Assembly (NCBI GenBank): GCA_964621265.1
Contig: CAZULQ010000004.1
Location: 1 to 64,000, forward strand
Length of the DNA: 64,000 bases
Source: Porcipelethomonas sp964621265
GTDB lineage: Bacteria > Bacillota > Clostridia > Oscillospirales > Ruminococcaceae
Direction: 5' to 3'
This document shows, piece by piece, positions 6,507-16,600 of this stretch. A program made the translations under genes and the position numbers. Positions within the stretch are counted from its first letter, which is position 1. Each line of letters starts with the position of its first letter. The notes under the pieces were generated by a model that worked only from the letters and a program-made list of their open reading frames with translations, ran no database searches and was not told the DNA's origin.

Positions 6507-8621
6507 TTACTGATTGTTCTTAGCTTCTAAATCAGCGAGAGCGTCCTTTCTTGAAAGGTTAACTCTTCCCTGCTTGTCGATTTCAACAACCTTAACGAGA
6601 ATTTCGTCGCCGATTGAAACAACGTCTTCAACCTTTTCAACTCTTGCCTTGTCAAGCTTTGAAATGTGTACAAGACCATCCTTACCAGGAGCGATTTCAA
6701 CAAACGCACCGAAGTTCATAAGTCTTACTACCTTACCCTTATAGATACCGCCAACCTCAGGACCTTCAGCAATTGTGTGAACAATTGAAAGTGCCTTGTT
6801 GCAATTGTCAAGGTCGATACCTGAAATGAATACGTTACCGTCTTCGTTGATATCAATCTTAACATCACATTCAGCAGTAATCTTCTGGATAACCTTACCG
6901 CCCTGACCGATAACTTCTCTGATCTTTTCAACGTCAATCTTTGTCTGAAGCATCTTAGGAGCGTATTTATTAACAGTAGCTCTTGACTCAGGAATAGCCT
7001 TGAGCATGATTTCGTCGAGGATATAAAGTCTTGCTTTTCTTGTCTTTTCAAAAGCTTCCTTGATGATTGCAGGTGTAAGACCATCAACCTTGATATCAAC
7101 CTGAATTGCTGTGATACCCTTGTGAGTACCGCCAACCTTAAAGTCCATATCGCCGAAGAAGTCTTCAAGACCCTGGATATCAACCATTGTCATGAACTCG
7201 TCGCTGTCAGGCTTTGTGATAAGACCACATGAAATACCTGCAACAGGAGCCTTGATTGGCACGCCTGCGTCCATAAGTGCGAGAGTTGAACCACAGATTG
7301 AACCTTGTGATGTTGAACCATTTGATGAAAGAACTTCAGAAACAAGTCTGAGAGCGTATGGGAATTCCTCAACTGAAGGAATTACAGGCTCGAGTGCTCT
7401 TTCAGCAAGTGCGCCGTGACCTATTTCACGTCTTCCCGGACCTCTGCTTGGCTTTGTTTCACCAACTGAGTATGATGGGAAGTTATAGTGGTGCATATAT
7501 CTCTTTGAATCTTCTTCATCAAGACCGTCAATTCTCTGTGATTCACTTACAGGACCGAGTGTTGCAATAGTAAGAACCTGTGTCTGTCCTCTTGTGAAAA
7601 GACCTGAACCATGAACTCTTGGGAGAAGTCCTACTTCAGCCGCGAGAGGTCTGATTTCATCGATGCCTCTGCCGTCAACACGCTTGCCCTCATAGAGCCA
7701 GTTTCTTACAATCTTCTTCTGAAGCTTGTAGATACATTCGTCAATCATAGCTTCCTTTTCAGGATATGCTTCGTCAAACTTAGCGTGAATATCATCCTTG
7801 ATTGGCTGAAGTCTTTCTTCACGGATATTCTTGTCATCTGTATCAAGAGCAAACTTTACTCTTTCAGCCGCAAATTCTTCAATTGCGTCGAACATATCAT
7901 GGTCAACTTCCTGTGACTCAAATTCAAACTTCTTCTTACCAATCTGAGCCTGAATGTCACTGATGAAAGCAACAATCTTCTTGATTTCTTCATGGCCTGT
8001 TAAGATAGCCTTGAGCATAAGGTCATCTTCAACCTGATTTGCACCTGCTTCAATCATAACAATCTTTTCAGCTGAACCTGCAACTGTAAGATTGAGATCT
8101 GTCTTAGCTCTCTGCTCGAGTGTTGGGTTAAGAACGATTTCATTGTCAACGAGACCTACGCTGATACCTGCAATAGGACCATTCCATGGAATATCTGAAA
8201 TTGAAAGTGCAATTGATGTTGCAACCATACCTGCAATTTCAGGTGAACAGTCAGGGTCAACTGCGAGTACTGTCATAACAACAGATACATCGTTTCTCAT
8301 ATCCTTAGGGAAAAGCGGTCTTATAGGACGGTCAACCATTCTTGAAGTAAGGATAGCCTTTTCTGAAGGCTTACCCTCTCTCTTAGTGAATGAGCCTGGG
8401 ATTTTACCTACTGAGTAAAGTCTTTCCTCATAGTCAACTGAGAGTGGAAAAAAGTCGATTCCGTCTCTTGGCTTTGCGCTTGCTGTTACGTTTGCCATAA
8501 CAACAGTTTCGCCATAGTGTACCCAGCATGAACCATTTGAAAGCTCACATGTCTTTCCTGTTTCTACAACGAGTTCTCTGCCGGCAAATGTGGTTTTAAA
8601 AGTCTTGTAATTTTCAAACAT
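6507..8621 (-). CDS. pnp: Polyribonucleotide nucleotidyltransferase (PNPase)
   Basis: 704 residues from the ATG preceded by AGGAGG; the frame extends 12 codons further, but that part contains the ribosome binding site. PNPase is a trimeric 3'-to-5' phosphorolytic exoribonuclease for mRNA turnover. Two RNase PH domains come first (FFPLSVDYEERLYSVGKIPGSF typical of the first, GRREIGHGALAERAL of the second), then a KH domain (IREVIGQGGKVIQKI) and a C-terminal S1 domain (GGIYKGKVVRLMNFGAFVEI). Full length. The rpsO-pnp order is conserved across bacteria. A long leader hairpin precedes it. Confidence 0.97.
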   Translation of the reverse strand: MFENYKTFKTTFAGRELVVETGKTCELSNGSCWVHYGETVVMANVTASAKPRDGIDFFPLSVDYEERLYSVGKIPGSFTKREGKPSEKAILTSRMVDRPIRPLFPKDMRNDVSVVMTVLAVDPDCSPEIAGMVATSIALSISDIPWNGPIAGISVGLVDNEIVLNPTLEQRAKTDLNLTVAGSAEKIVMIEAGANQVEDDLMLKAILTGHEEIKKIVAFISDIQAQIGKKKFEFESQEVDHDMFDAIEEFAAERVKFALDTDDKNIREERLQPIKDDIHAKFDEAYPEKEAMIDECIYKLQKKIVRNWLYEGKRVDGRGIDEIRPLAAEVGLLPRVHGSGLFTRGQTQVLTIATLGPVSESQRIDGLDEEDSKRYMHHYNFPSYSVGETKPSRGPGRREIGHGALAERALEPVIPSVEEFPYALRLVSEVLSSNGSTSQGSICGSTLALMDAGVPIKAPVAGISCGLITKPDSDEFMTMVDIQGLEDFFGDMDFKVGGTHKGITAIQVDIKVDGLTPAIIKEAFEKTRKARLYILDEIMLKAIPESRATVNKYAPKMLQTKIDVEKIREVIGQGGKVIQKITAECDVKIDINEDGNVFISGIDLDNCNKALSIVHTIAEGPEVGGIYKGKVVRLMNFGAFVEIAPGKDGLVHISKLDKARVEKVEDVVSIGDEILVKVVEIDKQGRVNLSRKDALADLEAKNNQ

Positions 8622-8651
8622 AAACTGCCTCCTGTTTGTCAGTAGCAGATT

Positions 8652-8699
8652 TAGCAATAAACCCTGAATCCCCTTTCGGAGACTTACGGTTTAATGCTA
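8652..8699 (-). promoter_or_regulatory. Stem-loop in the pnp leader
   Basis: On the transcript TAGCATTAAACC (8688-8699 side) pairs with GGTTTATTGCTA (8652-8663 side), and an inner CTCC-GAAA-GGGG element caps the stem. It lies 30 bases before the pnp start. PNPase is known to autoregulate in E. coli by degrading an RNase III-cleaved leader stem in the same position, so a similar role is plausible; that is inference by analogy. Confidence 0.6.
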
Positions 8700-8743
8700 A
8701 AATTACCACTACTGCATGATTTTTACATTCATTAATATAGCGT

Positions 8744-8778
8744 GAAAAGGCAGAAAGGATTTCTCCCGACTGCCTTTC
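8744..8778 (-). terminator. Terminator after rpsO
   Basis: AAAGGCAG pairs with CTGCCTTT around a 16-base loop and ends with TTTTCACG on the minus strand, starting about ten bases after the rpsO stop codon. The short T run suggests partial termination, leaving some read-through to pnp, for which no separate strong promoter is visible. Confidence 0.7.
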
Positions 8779-8788
8779 AAAGCTGCAA

Positions 8789-9055
8789 TTATTTACGGAT
8801 GCCGAGCTTTTCGATGATTGCACGGTATCTGTTGATGTCCTTCTTCTTGAGGTAGTTGAGAAGGTTACGTCTGTGACCTACCATCTTGAGAAGACCTCTT
8901 CTTGAGTGATGGTCCTTCTTGTGAATCTTCAGATGACCTGTGAGGTCGTTGATTCTCTTTGTGAGAATAGCAATCTGAACTTCAGGAGAACCTGTGTCGT
9001 TTGCATGAGTCTTGTTAGCCTCGATAACGGCTGTTTTTTCTTCTTTGAGTAACAT
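8789..9055 (-). CDS. rpsO: 30S ribosomal protein S15
   Basis: 88 residues, the usual size. S15 binds 16S rRNA early in assembly of the 30S platform. The conserved core TGSPEVQIAILTKRINDLTGHLK and the HKKDHHSRRGLLKMVGHRR rRNA-binding segment are intact. A GAGGTG ribosome binding site precedes the ATG. pnp follows in the same direction, as in most bacteria. Confidence 0.98.
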   Translation of the reverse strand: MLLKEEKTAVIEANKTHANDTGSPEVQIAILTKRINDLTGHLKIHKKDHHSRRGLLKMVGHRRNLLNYLKKKDINRYRAIIEKLGIRK

Positions 9056-9158
9056 AATACTTTCACCTCTTTAAATATTTATCCGATGGCATAGTAACAG
9101 GCAGGCAAACTCCCAATTGCAGGGCTTAATCCTGAAACCATGTGCATGGACAATAATT

Positions 9159-9187
9159 ATTATAACACATTTTTTCCGATATGTAAA
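9159..9187 (-). promoter_or_regulatory. rpsO promoter
   Basis: TTTACA (9182-9187), 17 bases, TATAAT (9159-9164) on the minus strand. The leader that follows (about 9056-9150) holds small hairpins such as CCATGCACATGG and CAGG..CCCTG. S15 often represses its own mRNA by binding leader structures, so this leader is a candidate for that, but I cannot match it to a defined motif. Confidence 0.8.
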
Positions 9188-9202
9188 GTACTTTTTTCGA
9201 TA

Positions 9203-10150
9203 TTATGAAATAATTTTTCCCTTAGGTGTCTTTTTAGCCGCTTTTGCCTTCGGCTTTTTGACTTTTTCAACAGGTGCTTCCTGACCGCCCTTATCCTCGA
9301 ACAGTACTTCATCGTCATCCTCATCAGTCTGCGCTTCTTCAAGCTCAGGATTAACCTCTCCCCTTTGCTCATAGTAAGGGTTGATTACATATTTCTGAAT
9401 CACAGGGTATGAATTGAACGCTACCACAAAGCCCAGGAATGCAGCAGGTGCAATCGGAAGCAGGAATAATGTTGCAAGATTAAAAATCGTAAGTACCACG
9501 AAAACTGCGCTCACTAAAAGAACAATGAGAAGCGTAAGAAGATTTTTCTTGAGCGCCACACACGCAAGTGCAAGTGAATTTTTCATTATATTCTTAAAGG
9601 ACAGATCTGTTGCGACAATCATGAGAAACGCATAGAAATTCATCATGACCGCCATAATACCGATACTCAGACTTATAACGAAGAACACAAGCATAACATT
9701 GCCGTAAACATCGGCAAGATTTGAGTATACATACACTGCCGATGATACCGAGATTATGAGTAGCACGTCAATAATTCCAAGCGCCACGGATTTTTTGAAA
9801 TTATCCGAAAATGCCTTTTTGAAATCAGTAAGGATAAATGCGTGCTTTTCAAGCGTATAATTTCTGAGAATTTTCATCATTGCCGCTGTTGCAGGACCTA
9901 CGAGAATCGCAAATATTATAACGCAAATCCCCGCAAGCATAAGTCCGAGATTTCTGTTTCCCATTCCGAAGAGAGCATAAAATGCCACAACGAGCGGAAG
10001 ATAGAAAGCAGAATACAGCATATTCACCTGTACAAGCTTCCAGAATTTTCTAAACATAAGCTCGAAAAATCTGAATATTCCCTTTTTCTTAGGCGCATTC
10101 TTGGCTATTCCGACGCCTGCACTCTCATAATCTGAACCAAATATTCCCAT
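9203..10150 (-). CDS. DUF624 (YesL-like) membrane protein
   Basis: 315 residues with about five or six membrane segments between residues 40 and 245, beginning near QVNMLYSAFYLPLVVAFYAL. The layout and the first-segment pattern match the DUF624/YesL family. Its members often sit near carbohydrate uptake genes, but their function is unknown. The C-terminal tail after about residue 255 is charged, first acidic (EEAQTDEDDDE) then very lysine-rich (KVKKPKAKAAKKTPKGK), which looks cytosolic. It lies 23 bases after the SpoIIM-like gene and is probably cotranscribed with it. Confidence 0.8.
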   Translation of the reverse strand: MGIFGSDYESAGVGIAKNAPKKKGIFRFFELMFRKFWKLVQVNMLYSAFYLPLVVAFYALFGMGNRNLGLMLAGICVIIFAILVGPATAAMMKILRNYTLEKHAFILTDFKKAFSDNFKKSVALGIIDVLLIISVSSAVYVYSNLADVYGNVMLVFFVISLSIGIMAVMMNFYAFLMIVATDLSFKNIMKNSLALACVALKKNLLTLLIVLLVSAVFVVLTIFNLATLFLLPIAPAAFLGFVVAFNSYPVIQKYVINPYYEQRGEVNPELEEAQTDEDDDEVLFEDKGGQEAPVEKVKKPKAKAAKKTPKGKIIS

Positions 10151-10173
10151 TTGTAATTTTACACTCCTTGTAT

Positions 10174-10779
10174 TTACGGATTAAAAAAGTCCGCAAAAAA
10201 ATATATTAATGCACTTTCAATCACAGCTGATGCAAGTGCAAACCCAGCCAAAACCAGAAACTTTATAAGATAAAGCCTGATTTCGCATACCCCGTCGTTA
10301 TTCTTCCCGAAAATAAACCCTGCCGTCATATTTGAAAGTCTTATTGACTCTCTCGCACCGAGCGAGAGTATATACATGTTAAAAATCAGCATCGGCACAA
10401 GCATAATAAGTATTAAAAAAAATCCTTTATAGCCATACTGCGCATATATTGATGCAGATGCTATCCCTCCTGCAATTCCTCTCATAACAAGTGTTGATAC
10501 ACAGAAAGGTTGTCCGAATGCAAACAATCCGCACAGAAGCTGAAATACAAGCATTAACACTACGGGAATAAGTGAACACGCAAAGACTTTAAACGGTGTC
10601 ATAACAGCAATACCCGTCAGGTACTGAGAAAGCCACGCTGTCCTGAAGCGTTCATTTTCAGGATTACTTATAAAAATAAGCGTCCCTGAAACAACACCCG
10701 CAAACATAAAAAACATCAGTATCAGCAGAAAAAAACGTCTTTTTTGTGATGGTGTCATATCCCCGGTTATCATTTTCAT
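10174..10779 (-). CDS. SpoIIM/DUF95-like multi-pass membrane protein
   Basis: 201 residues from the ATG best spaced from AAGGA; three other in-frame ATG codons crowd the start. Five hydrophobic segments are visible, the first at the N terminus (FFLLILMFFMFAGVVSGTLIF). The size, topology and the central FGQPFCVSTLVMRGIAGG region resemble stage II sporulation protein M, part of the DMP complex that drives forespore engulfment in Bacillus. The presence of spoIIID elsewhere in the window shows the lineage has sporulation genes. The assignment rests on general similarity rather than a diagnostic motif. Confidence 0.55.
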   Translation of the reverse strand: MKMITGDMTPSQKRRFFLLILMFFMFAGVVSGTLIFISNPENERFRTAWLSQYLTGIAVMTPFKVFACSLIPVVLMLVFQLLCGLFAFGQPFCVSTLVMRGIAGGIASASIYAQYGYKGFFLILIMLVPMLIFNMYILSLGARESIRLSNMTAGFIFGKNNDGVCEIRLYLIKFLVLAGFALASAVIESALIYFFADFFNP

Positions 10780-10860
10780 AAACATCATTCCTTTTTACGG
10801 CAGAGCCTTTTTTATTTTTTCATGTAAAAAGGATATGCTGTTTGTTCTGTAATTAGAACA

Positions 10861-11667
10861 TTACTTTGAAAGCTCGTAAGCACGCTTTGTACAAGCGTCA
10901 CATGCTTCATCAACGGCTTTTGTAAGCTCATTGGAATAAAGCTTGTCAAGACCCGCAAGAGTTGTACCGCCGGGTGATGAAACCATTTTTATAAGCTCAT
11001 CAATTGTGTAACCGGAATCGGAAATCATTTTTGCTGAACCGATAAGGCTCTGGCAGAAAAGTGCTTTTGCGGCGTCTTCATCAATATCGTTTTTCACAGC
11101 GTAATCAATAAAGCCCTTTGCAAAAAGATAGATAAACGCAGGACTACTGCCGTTTATTGCAATAATTTCCTTCATCTTGTTTTCAGAAATAACCTGAATT
11201 TTCCCGCATGACTCAAAAACCTTGCATACAAAATCAAATTCCTTCTTTTCAACAGAATCAGTTGCCGCAATTGCTGTTGCACCCTCCCCGAGAAGAAGCG
11301 GTGTATTCGGCATTGTAACAATAACGCCGATATTCTGGTTTTCAAGAGTATTTCTGATAAAATCAGCAGGAATACCTGCGGCAATCGAAACGAAAATCTG
11401 CTCGTCTCTCACATTGTTCTTAATGGAACTGAGCACATCTTCAATTACCTGAGGCTTAACTGCAAGAAATACTATATCACATTCATCAGCAATTTCAACA
11501 GCATCCCTGCACTTTATAACATCACAGTCTGAAAGCGAATCAACATTCGCTTCAACAGGGTCAGCGGCGTAAATTTCGATTTCCCAGCGAAGTTCACTGA
11601 GCGCAACTCCACGCATTATTGCTTTTCCCATATTTCCTGCGCCTATAAATCCAATTTTTCTTTTCAT
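10861..11667 (-). CDS. proC: Pyrroline-5-carboxylate reductase
   Basis: 268 residues from the ATG with an AGGAAGG site; a nine-codon upstream extension lacks one. It catalyses the last step of proline synthesis, NAD(P)H-dependent reduction of 1-pyrroline-5-carboxylate. The Rossmann motif GFIGAGNMGKAI starts the protein, AVKPQ follows in the middle, and the C-terminal dimer domain carries the family signature (SSPGGTTLAGLDKL). Full length. It has its own promoter and no obvious proline partner genes nearby. Confidence 0.96.
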   Translation of the reverse strand: MKRKIGFIGAGNMGKAIMRGVALSELRWEIEIYAADPVEANVDSLSDCDVIKCRDAVEIADECDIVFLAVKPQVIEDVLSSIKNNVRDEQIFVSIAAGIPADFIRNTLENQNIGVIVTMPNTPLLLGEGATAIAATDSVEKKEFDFVCKVFESCGKIQVISENKMKEIIAINGSSPAFIYLFAKGFIDYAVKNDIDEDAAKALFCQSLIGSAKMISDSGYTIDELIKMVSSPGGTTLAGLDKLYSNELTKAVDEACDACTKRAYELSK

Positions 11668-11701
11668 TGTATAATACCTTCCTAAAAAAATCACTTGTTT
11701 A

Positions 11702-11730
11702 ATTATAACGCAAAATCGTTAAAATAACAA
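11702..11730 (-). promoter_or_regulatory. proC promoter
   Basis: TTGTTA (11725-11730), 17 bases, TATAAT (11702-11707) on the minus strand, about 35 bases upstream of the proC ATG. Confidence 0.75.
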
Positions 11731-11754
11731 GTAATTTCTGAATATTTTTTTGTA

Positions 11755-12381
11755 TTATGCAGATTTAATTTTCTTTTTTCCGAAATTTCTGTTATATGCC
11801 AGTAAAATCGCAGGCATAATAACAATCAGAAGCGGAATATCTGCTACAAGCTGAAGCAGATTTTTTGTTGTTCTCGCAGCAATTGCAATATGAAGTGCCT
11901 CCTGAGGAATAAAGCCGTAATGCATATTCGCAATGGTGTTGAGCACAAGGTTTATAATCGCAATATCAAGCAGTCTTGCCACGATAAGCCTTACATAAAG
12001 CTCAGTAAACTTTCTGCCGTTTCCAACGCCTTCTGAAGCATATCTGCCCCACTTCTGATAGAGAACGAGTCCGTAGATAAGTCCCTGACACATTGCTATA
12101 AGTATATAAACAGGGAGAAATCCACCGTCAGGGTGAACCATAAATCCGAGTATATCACACATACCGCCCGCAAAGAACGCTATAACAGGGCCATAGAACA
12201 TTCCGACTGCCGCAATTGCCAGAAATGCAAAATTCACTTTTGCAAACGGAATTTCAATTGTAAAAAATTCCAGAATCATCGACACTGCAATCATAAGACC
12301 TGTCACAACAAGACATATCGTTCTGTTCTTACCTGTAACCTCACCTATCGACTGAGAAAATAAACCAAAAAACCTTTTCAT
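11755..12381 (-). CDS. folT: Folate-family ECF transporter S component
   Basis: 208 residues, strongly hydrophobic with about six membrane segments. The pattern FAKVNFAFLAIAAVGMFYGP..FFAGGMCDILGF matches ECF S components of the folate type, which capture folate for a shared EcfAA'T energising module (not in this window). The substrate is supported independently by the THF-type riboswitch in its leader. AGGAGG precedes the ATG. It seems to be a single-gene transcript. Confidence 0.88.
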   Translation of the reverse strand: MKRFFGLFSQSIGEVTGKNRTICLVVTGLMIAVSMILEFFTIEIPFAKVNFAFLAIAAVGMFYGPVIAFFAGGMCDILGFMVHPDGGFLPVYILIAMCQGLIYGLVLYQKWGRYASEGVGNGRKFTELYVRLIVARLLDIAIINLVLNTIANMHYGFIPQEALHIAIAARTTKNLLQLVADIPLLIVIMPAILLAYNRNFGKKKIKSA

Positions 12382-12442
12382 GATAACCTCCTGTTTTCTG
12401 TGCTGATTTGCACAAAGAAGCCGTCATGAAAAGGCACTTTAT

Positions 12443-12554
12443 GCATACAGCGGGATGCGGAAACTACACCGCAAACTGTTTTCTGACAGCTTTTCGTCCC
12501 GACAGCAACTCCCCGTCCGCCGGACACTTCACGCATAGCTTCCTACTCTGATGC
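12443..12554 (-). promoter_or_regulatory. THF riboswitch upstream of folT
   Basis: On the minus strand the leader contains AGAGTAGG, GCGTGAAGTG, a GGGGAGTTGC element, GGGACGAAAAGC, then GCGGTGT and CCGCATCCCGCT, in the order of the tetrahydrofolate riboswitch consensus. The outer helix can form between GCATCAG at the 5' side and CTGTATGC at the 3' side. A GTGC-AAATCA-GCAC hairpin lies just before the AGGAGG site, so control may be at translation. Motif order and the folate transporter downstream agree. Confidence 0.85.
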
Positions 12555-12575
12555 TATAATTTAATTTTAGTAAAA

Positions 12576-13538
12576 TCAGAACGCAATTTCGCCTGCGATG
12601 TGGTAAAGTTCCTCATCGAATGGCTTCTTCATTGAAAGTGCTTCCTGAATGTCAAAGTCAACAATCTTATTGTTCTGCATACCGAGAACTCTGTTGCCGA
12701 TTCCCTGTGAGAGAAGTTCAACAGCATAGTAACCGAACTGGCTTGCAACAACTCTATCCCTTACAGTTGGTGAACCACCTCTCTGAACGTGACCGAGAAT
12801 TGTTGTTCTTGCTTCGATACCAGTCTTTTCCTGAAGTGTTCTTGCAATATCCTCAGAATGACCAACACCTTCTGAAACAACGATGATAAAGTGCTGCTTT
12901 CCTGTCTTTCTTGCTTCAAGCATCTTCTTGGCAACAGCATCAAGGTCATATGGAATTTCACTTGTGATAATATATGTTGCGCCAACAGCGATACCTGCAT
13001 TAAGAGCAATATAACCAGCACCTCTGCCCATTACTTCAACAACGCTACAACGGTCATGTGACTGAGTTGTATCTCTGAGCTTATCAACCATTTCCATAGC
13101 TGTGTTCATAGCTGTGTCATAACCGATTGTATATTCAGTACATGCGATATCGTTGTCAATTGTACCAGGAAGACCAACGCAGAGAATACCGTGTGCTGAA
13201 AGGTCAGCCGCACCTCTGAATGAGCCGTCACCACCGATTACAACAATACCTTCAAGACCAAGCTCTTCACACTTCTTCTTAGCCATGAGAACGCCCTCTT
13301 CTGTTCTGAATTCAGGACATCTTGCTGTGTAAAGAGTTGTACCGCCTCTCTGAATAATATCAGATACGCTTCTTTCGTTCATGAGGAATACGTCACCATT
13401 GATAAGTCCATTGTATCCTCTGTGAATACCGTAAACCTGCATGCCCTTTCTCATAGCCGCTCTTGCAACTGCACGAACAGCAGCGTTCATACCGGGGGCA
13501 TCTCCTCCGCTTGTTAAAATACCAATCTTTTTAAGCAT
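12576..13538 (-). CDS. pfkA: 6-phosphofructokinase (ATP-dependent)
   Basis: 320 residues, the standard bacterial PfkA length. It phosphorylates fructose 6-phosphate to fructose 1,6-bisphosphate, the committed step of glycolysis. Visible motifs are GGDAPGMNAAVR at the N terminus, GGDGS (ATP/Mg), PGTIDND with the catalytic Asp, and MGRGAGYIAL for sugar binding. AGGAG precedes the ATG. It follows dnaE at a distance and has its own promoter, although pfkA beside dnaE is a familiar Firmicutes arrangement. Confidence 0.98.
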   Translation of the reverse strand: MLKKIGILTSGGDAPGMNAAVRAVARAAMRKGMQVYGIHRGYNGLINGDVFLMNERSVSDIIQRGGTTLYTARCPEFRTEEGVLMAKKKCEELGLEGIVVIGGDGSFRGAADLSAHGILCVGLPGTIDNDIACTEYTIGYDTAMNTAMEMVDKLRDTTQSHDRCSVVEVMGRGAGYIALNAGIAVGATYIITSEIPYDLDAVAKKMLEARKTGKQHFIIVVSEGVGHSEDIARTLQEKTGIEARTTILGHVQRGGSPTVRDRVVASQFGYYAVELLSQGIGNRVLGMQNNKIVDFDIQEALSMKKPFDEELYHIAGEIAF

Positions 13539-13583
13539 TAAAAACTCCTATCCGCCTTAAGGCATGTTTATTTACCATATACT

Positions 13584-13611
13584 ATTTTACTACATTTAAG
13601 ATTTTTGTCAA
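13584..13611 (-). promoter_or_regulatory. pfkA promoter
   Basis: A consensus -35 TTGACA (13606-13611), 16 bases, and -10 TAAAAT (13584-13589) on the minus strand, about 45 bases upstream of the pfkA start. Confidence 0.78.
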
Positions 13612-13664
13612 GTCATTTCGGACAAAAAAACAAAAAATATTATATTAATCACATTTTTTTACTT

Positions 13665-16600
13665 TTAATCTATCAATCCAACGTCTTCAGACGGGACAAT
13701 TTCGGTCAGTTTTCTGATAAACTCTTCTGAAATATTTACACCTGACACATTTTTTGGTTTCAGAAATTTCTTTATATCCGTAAAGTAATAGCAAAGAGGT
13801 GTTCCGCCTGTATTATCGGAAATCAGATTTCCAAGTTCCGAAATAACTTGCTTTTGTGAACTTTCAAGCTTAACGCAGATGCGTTTCTTATTACAGATTT
13901 CACGAAATTCACTGTCAGAATATATATGATTGCAGATTACCGAAAGCTCATAGTCATCCTTAGGAGAAACCCTTCCCCTGATATATACGATTTTACCATG
14001 GTCAATTTTAGACTTATAAGCCTCATAGACATCAGGAAAGACGGTACATGATACAGCACCCGTCATATCCTGGACATCAGCAAAAACCATTTTTCTGCCG
14101 GTTGATGTGTAGTGAACGGTAATATCGTCTATTACGCCTATAAAGCCGAACTCATCATTCTTATTTTTTCCTCCGTCATACTTTTTTATAACCGAAATTA
14201 CAGGAAGTTTCAGTAAATCGGCATAAATGCGATGTTTACCAATCGGATGACCCGAAATATACATTCCTGTCGCAAGCTTTTCAAATTCGAGCATATCAGT
14301 ATAACTGAATTCTTCGCACCTCACAGCCTTTCTTCCCGATTTTTCGGAACTCATTGCATCAGGAAAAAGATTCATCTGTCCTTCAATACTGCTTCTTGAA
14401 GCACTTGAATAGCTGTCCATGAAATATTCATACTCCGACATCATTTCACGCCTGTTGCTTCCAAGACCATCAAAGCATCCCGATTTTATAAGATTTTCCA
14501 CGACCATACGGCTGATATTCATGTCAGCCGTACGCTGGCAGAAATTCTCAAGAGACAAATAGTCTCCACTCAATTCACGCCCGGAAATTATAGCGTTTAT
14601 AGCGCCCTTACCAAGCCCTTTTATTGCAAGAAGTCCGTAGCGTATGCCGTCTTTTTCCGCAACAAAATCAGAAAAGCTTCGGTTAATCGAAGGCTTTAAT
14701 ATTTCAATTCCGTTCTGGCGGCACTCTTCAACATACTCAGAAAGCTTGTCTGTATTGCCGAAAACGCTCGACATCAGCGCTGCCATATATTCCTTGAGAT
14801 AATGACATTTGAGATATGCAGTCTGATATGAAAGATACGCATAAGCCGCAGCATGTGACTTATTGAATGCATAAGAAGCAAAGCTGCTCATCTCGTCGAA
14901 AATATCGTTTGCAACAACCTCAGAAACGCCGTTTTTCACCGCTCCTTCAACAAAAACCTGACGTTCCTTTTCCATAACGTCATGCTTTTTCTTTGCCATA
15001 GCACGTCTGACAAGGTCTGCTCTGCCGTATGAATAGCCGCCTACAACACGGCAGATTTCCATTACCTGCTCCTGATAAACCATACAGCCATAAGTCACAT
15101 CAAGTATATTTTCAAGCAGAGGATGCTTGTATTTCACATTTTCAGGATTATGCTTGTTGCTGATATACTTTGGGATTGACTCCGATGGTCCCGGACGATA
15201 AAGCGAAATTACGGCAATCAGATCCTCAAGGCTTTCAGGCTTAAGCTGAGAAAGTACACGTCTCATGCCATCACTTTCAAACTGGAAAACTCCTGTTGTA
15301 TGCCCCTTTGACATCATTCTGAAAACCTCGCTGTCATTTACGGGTATTTCATTTATGTCAAAGCCAGGATTTGTCTTTCTTATCTGGTCTGTACAATGCT
15401 TTATAACAGTCAGATTACGAAGTCCGAGAAAATCCATTTTAAGCAGTCCGAGCGCTTCAAGACCTGTCATTGTGTACTGTGTAACAACAGCATCACCGCT
15501 TTTTTTAACAGGTACAATATCCGTAATCGGAACAGACGAAATCACTACACCTGCCGCATGTATCGAATCGTTTCGTGGCATGCCCTCAAGCTTCATGGAT
15601 TCATCAAGAAGCCTGTGTGCAGACGGATTTGTGTCATAAAGTTCACGCAAATCAGAGCTTTGCTCAAGCGCTTTGGAAATTGTCATTTTAAGGTCTCGCG
15701 GAATAAGCGACGAAACGTCATTACGAAATTTCACCGAAAGACCGAGTACACGCCCCGTATCCTTGACCGCCGCTCTTGCCTTTAGCGTATCAAAAGCAAT
15801 AATCTGTGAAACCTTGTCCTCGCCGTATTTGCGCACAACATAGTCGATAACCTGCTGTCTGCCCTCAATGCAGAAGTCAATATCAAAGTCAGGCATACTA
15901 ACTCTTTCAGGATTTAAAAAGCGTTCAAAAAGCAGATTATATTTTATAGGGTCAATGCCCGTAATACCGATACAATACGCACAAAGACTTCCTGCTCCCG
16001 AGCCTCGACCGGGGCCTACGGGAATATCATGCTCCCTTGCGTATTTTATAAAGTCCCAGACTATCAGAAAATAGTCGGTATAACCCATTTTGATTATGGT
16101 TTCAAGCTCGTATTTAAGTCTGCCCTTGATTTCCTCTGTTATAGCGTCACCATAACGCTTTTTAAGCCCCATGACGCAAAGCTTTTTAAAATAGCTAACG
16201 TTATCATCAGAGCTTTCCGTTTTAAATTCAGGGAGCTTTATAACGCCGAATTCAAACTCCACGTTACAGCGCTCAGCTATTTTTGCAGTATTGGTTACGG
16301 CATCAGGGAAATCCTTGAAAAGCTCCGTCATTTCCTCTGTGGATTTAAGATAAAACTCCTCTGTCGGAAACTTCATCGGATTTGAGTCGAAAATAGTCTT
16401 TTTAAGCTGAATACAAAGCAAAATATTCTGCGTTTCAGCATCTTTTTTTTCAATATAATGAGCGTCATTCGTTGCCGCAAGGCGTATTCCTGTTTCCCTT
16501 GAAAGACGCAAAAGCTGAGGCAGTATTTCGAGCTGTTCACGAATGCCGTGATTTTGTATTTCAAGGAAATAGTTGTCCTCTCCAAATATATCACGGTAAA

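Noticed and set aside
8614..8823. 69-codon minus-strand frame between rpsO and pnp
   Set aside because: It spans the rpsO terminator and pnp leader stem and overlaps both genes, with no ribosome binding site.
10840..10860. GTTCT..AGAAC hairpin after proC as a terminator
   Set aside because: The stem is only five base pairs and lacks a T run, so it is not convincing.
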